35,047 bases of DNA from Nitrososphaerota archaeon (GTDB taxonomy: Archaea; Thermoproteota; Nitrososphaeria; Nitrososphaerales; Nitrosopumilaceae), in contig JARPSM010000078.1 in NCBI GenBank assembly GCA_029782475.1, positions 1 to 35,047 of the forward strand. Direction: 5' to 3'. Shown piece after piece: positions 33,661 to 35,047 of the stretch (the stretch's first letter is position 1; each line of letters begins with the position of its first letter). The notes under the pieces are model-generated. The model made no database searches, had not been told where the DNA came from, and saw nothing but the letters and a program-made list of their open reading frames with translations. Position numbers and translations under genes: made by a program.

Positions 33661-34942
33661 AACTCTGGTTCACCATTTTTATCGTATCTTTGACTATCTT
33701 CTTACATTTTTCTTCATTATTTGATTCTGCTGAAACTCTAATAATGTCTTCTGTATTTGATTTTCTGATTAATACCCAACTATCTTCATCTATAATTCCT
33801 TTAATTCCATCTAGTGTAGTAATTTCAGAATAGTCTTTTGAAAACTTTGATTTCACTTTTTCGATAACTTTGTCATGAAACTCTGAATCAATTTTAGTTT
33901 TATCTCTAATTTGATTATAACTTTCCATGTAATTTAATATTTCATTAAATTCTAAACCTCCCAACATTGATGCAATAAGACCACTTGTTAGAATCCCTTC
34001 TCTACAATAATTGAATTCTGGTAAAATAAAACCGCCACTACTGCCTTCACCTCCAGCTTGTGCATTATTTTTTAACATGAGATCTATTACGTTTGCTTCT
34101 CCTACTTTGGATCTTTGTATAATTCCACCTTTTTCTTTGATGAATTTTTCGACTGAGACACTTGTATCTGTACTTAGAACAAATTTTTTGTAACCTAACT
34201 CTAATGATTTTGCTACACCTAGTCCCAGTGTAACATCGGGCGTTTGTTTTTTTCCATCTTTAACAACAACTAACCGATCTCCATCTAGATCAAATGCAAA
34301 TCCGATGTCTTTTTTGTTGGTTGTAGTAATTAATTCTGATAAATTATCTGATGTTGGATCCGGCCCTCTTGAACATCCCGAAATATTTTCATTAATTACT
34401 TGAACATCACATCCGATCTCACTTAGTAATTCTGGAGCAAAGCCTTTAGCAGCACCACCTCCTATATCTACTATAATTTTTGGTTTATTTTCTAAATTTC
34501 CTATGATTTTTTTTGCATCTTCAATGTACGATGTAGTGATTTCAGTCTCAAAACCAATTTTTGTTTTTACAATATCTTGATGTTGGATAATTTGTGGAAG
34601 TTCACGTTCATTTATTCCTCGTCCGTCAATGATGAATTTCATACCATTCCATTTTAATGGATTATGTGATGAAGAAATTACCAATCCAGCTCCGTAATTC
34701 CTTGCTTCTCTGAAAACCACTGGAGTTGGAACTGTTTCTAAATTAAAAACATCTATTCCATTTTTCATCAATGCTGCACTTGCAGTATTTTTTACCATTG
34801 AACCTGTTGGTCTGGTATCTTTCCCAATAACGCATTTTTTTGATTTTATTAATGATGAAAAATTATTACAAAATTCTAATACATCTTTTAGGTTAAGATC
34901 TTCTCCAAATATTCCCCTGATTCCTGAAATAGTTTTTTTCAT
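33644..34942 (-). CDS. Phosphoglucosamine/phosphomannomutase family protein
   Basis: 432-residue alpha-D-phosphohexomutase. Phosphoserine loop ISSSHNP (89-95, S92 the phosphorylated residue), metal-binding loop FAFDLDGDRLV, sugar-binding loop AGGEGSSGGF, and a C-terminal phosphate-binding segment RVSAESNNEEKCKK. It interconverts hexose 6- and 1-phosphates. Archaeal members act on glucosamine- or mannose-phosphate for nucleotide sugars. Which substrate this one uses cannot be told by eye, so no symbol is given. Slightly shorter than the usual 445-455. It is the first gene of a two-gene run with thiL. Confidence 0.9.
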   Translation of the reverse strand: MKKTISGIRGIFGEDLNLKDVLEFCNNFSSLIKSKKCVIGKDTRPTGSMVKNTASAALMKNGIDVFNLETVPTPVVFREARNYGAGLVISSSHNPLKWNGMKFIIDGRGINERELPQIIQHQDIVKTKIGFETEITTSYIEDAKKIIGNLENKPKIIVDIGGGAAKGFAPELLSEIGCDVQVINENISGCSRGPDPTSDNLSELITTTNKKDIGFAFDLDGDRLVVVKDGKKQTPDVTLGLGVAKSLELGYKKFVLSTDTSVSVEKFIKEKGGIIQRSKVGEANVIDLMLKNNAQAGGEGSSGGFILPEFNYCREGILTSGLIASMLGGLEFNEILNYMESYNQIRDKTKIDSEFHDKVIEKVKSKFSKDYSEITTLDGIKGIIDEDSWVLIRKSNTEDIIRVSAESNNEEKCKKIVKDTIKMVNQSYEKIR

Positions 34943-34964
34943 TTAGTCCATTTCGGAAAGGCTT

Positions 34965-34972
34965 TTTATTAA
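34965..34972 (+). promoter_or_regulatory. TATA-like box for tRNA-Thr
   Basis: TTTTATTA is centred about 28 bases before the first base of the tRNA, the normal archaeal spacing for transcripts starting at or near the mature 5' end. Confidence 0.5.
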
Positions 34973-34995
34973 CTCTGATGGATTTATCCAAACGT

Positions 34996-35047
34996 GCCTT
35001 GGTAGCTCAGCCTGGTAGAGCGAACGCCTCGTAAGCGTTAGGTCGCG
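34996..35047 (+). tRNA. tRNA-Thr (CGT), partial (3' part outside window)
   Basis: Acceptor 5' strand GCCTTGG, then TA, D arm GCTC...GAGC, and anticodon stem AACGC/GCGTT around CTCGTAA with anticodon CGT. The variable loop and the first bases of the T arm are present before the window ends. No intron in the visible part. Confidence 0.9.

Noticed and set aside
33661-35047. TPP riboswitch for thiL
   Set aside because: thiL starts inside the upstream coding sequence, so there is no leader able to hold one.

Overview
The window looks like part of the chromosome of an ammonia-oxidising archaeon (Thaumarchaeota/Nitrososphaerota, Nitrosopumilus-like). The DNA is AT-rich. Genes are tightly packed, often abutting or overlapping by a few bases, and many start at GTG or TTG. 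TATA-like boxes lie about 26-30 bases ahead of several start codons, as expected for leaderless archaeal mRNAs. Archaeal markers include RtcB, a TTG-started ribosomal protein S11, archaeal-type ValRS, a stand-alone Lrp/AsnC effector domain, and a secreted-protein remnant with the motif PSWIKNNAGWWADGQIDD that I associate with Nitrosopumilus-type proteins. Species-level identity is inference.

Accessory half (1 to about 14660). A minus-strand operon (9135 to 304) encodes a DUF499-type ATPase, a 117-residue unknown protein, a DUF1156-type Zn-ribbon DNA adenine methylase, and an SNF2 helicase with a C-terminal DUF3883/PD-(D/E)XK-like domain. This is a restriction-modification-like antiviral cassette. 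The methylase gene carries a perfect (AG)15 tract in its coding strand. Loss or gain of one unit brings a stop within 18 codons, before the catalytic DPPY motif, so the system looks phase-variable. Upstream is a 1.07-kb stretch without a recognisable gene. It is full of TTACGCAT-type elements, a 24-base direct repeat and palindromes. Next come a membrane-anchored protein with three C2H2-like zinc fingers, a 34-residue membrane peptide, an operon of a small Cys protein, an HNH nuclease and a tyrosine recombinase, an unknown gene, and a second tyrosine recombinase. The second recombinase starts 43 bases from a core-type Lrp gene. The region resembles an integrated element or defence island; its left limit is outside the window.

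Core half (14702 to the end). An Lrp-like effector domain, an HExxH putative metalloprotein and an unknown protein precede aconitase, tRNA-Trp, an exported protein and the PLP synthase pair pdxST. Two decayed secreted-protein genes follow (20967-22581). Then come valS, a fusion of a nuclease-like domain with 6-pyruvoyl-tetrahydropterin synthase, pterin carbinolamine dehydratase, an asparagine-synthase-type ATPase without its glutaminase domain, and purB. A run of small genes includes a 36-residue Cys-rich peptide and a CBS-domain protein. The window closes with rtcB and two overlapping downstream genes, rps11 with a repetitive N-terminal extension, thiL, a phosphohexomutase, and the start of tRNA-Thr(CGT).

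All calls come from reading motifs and gene arrangement. No database search was run.
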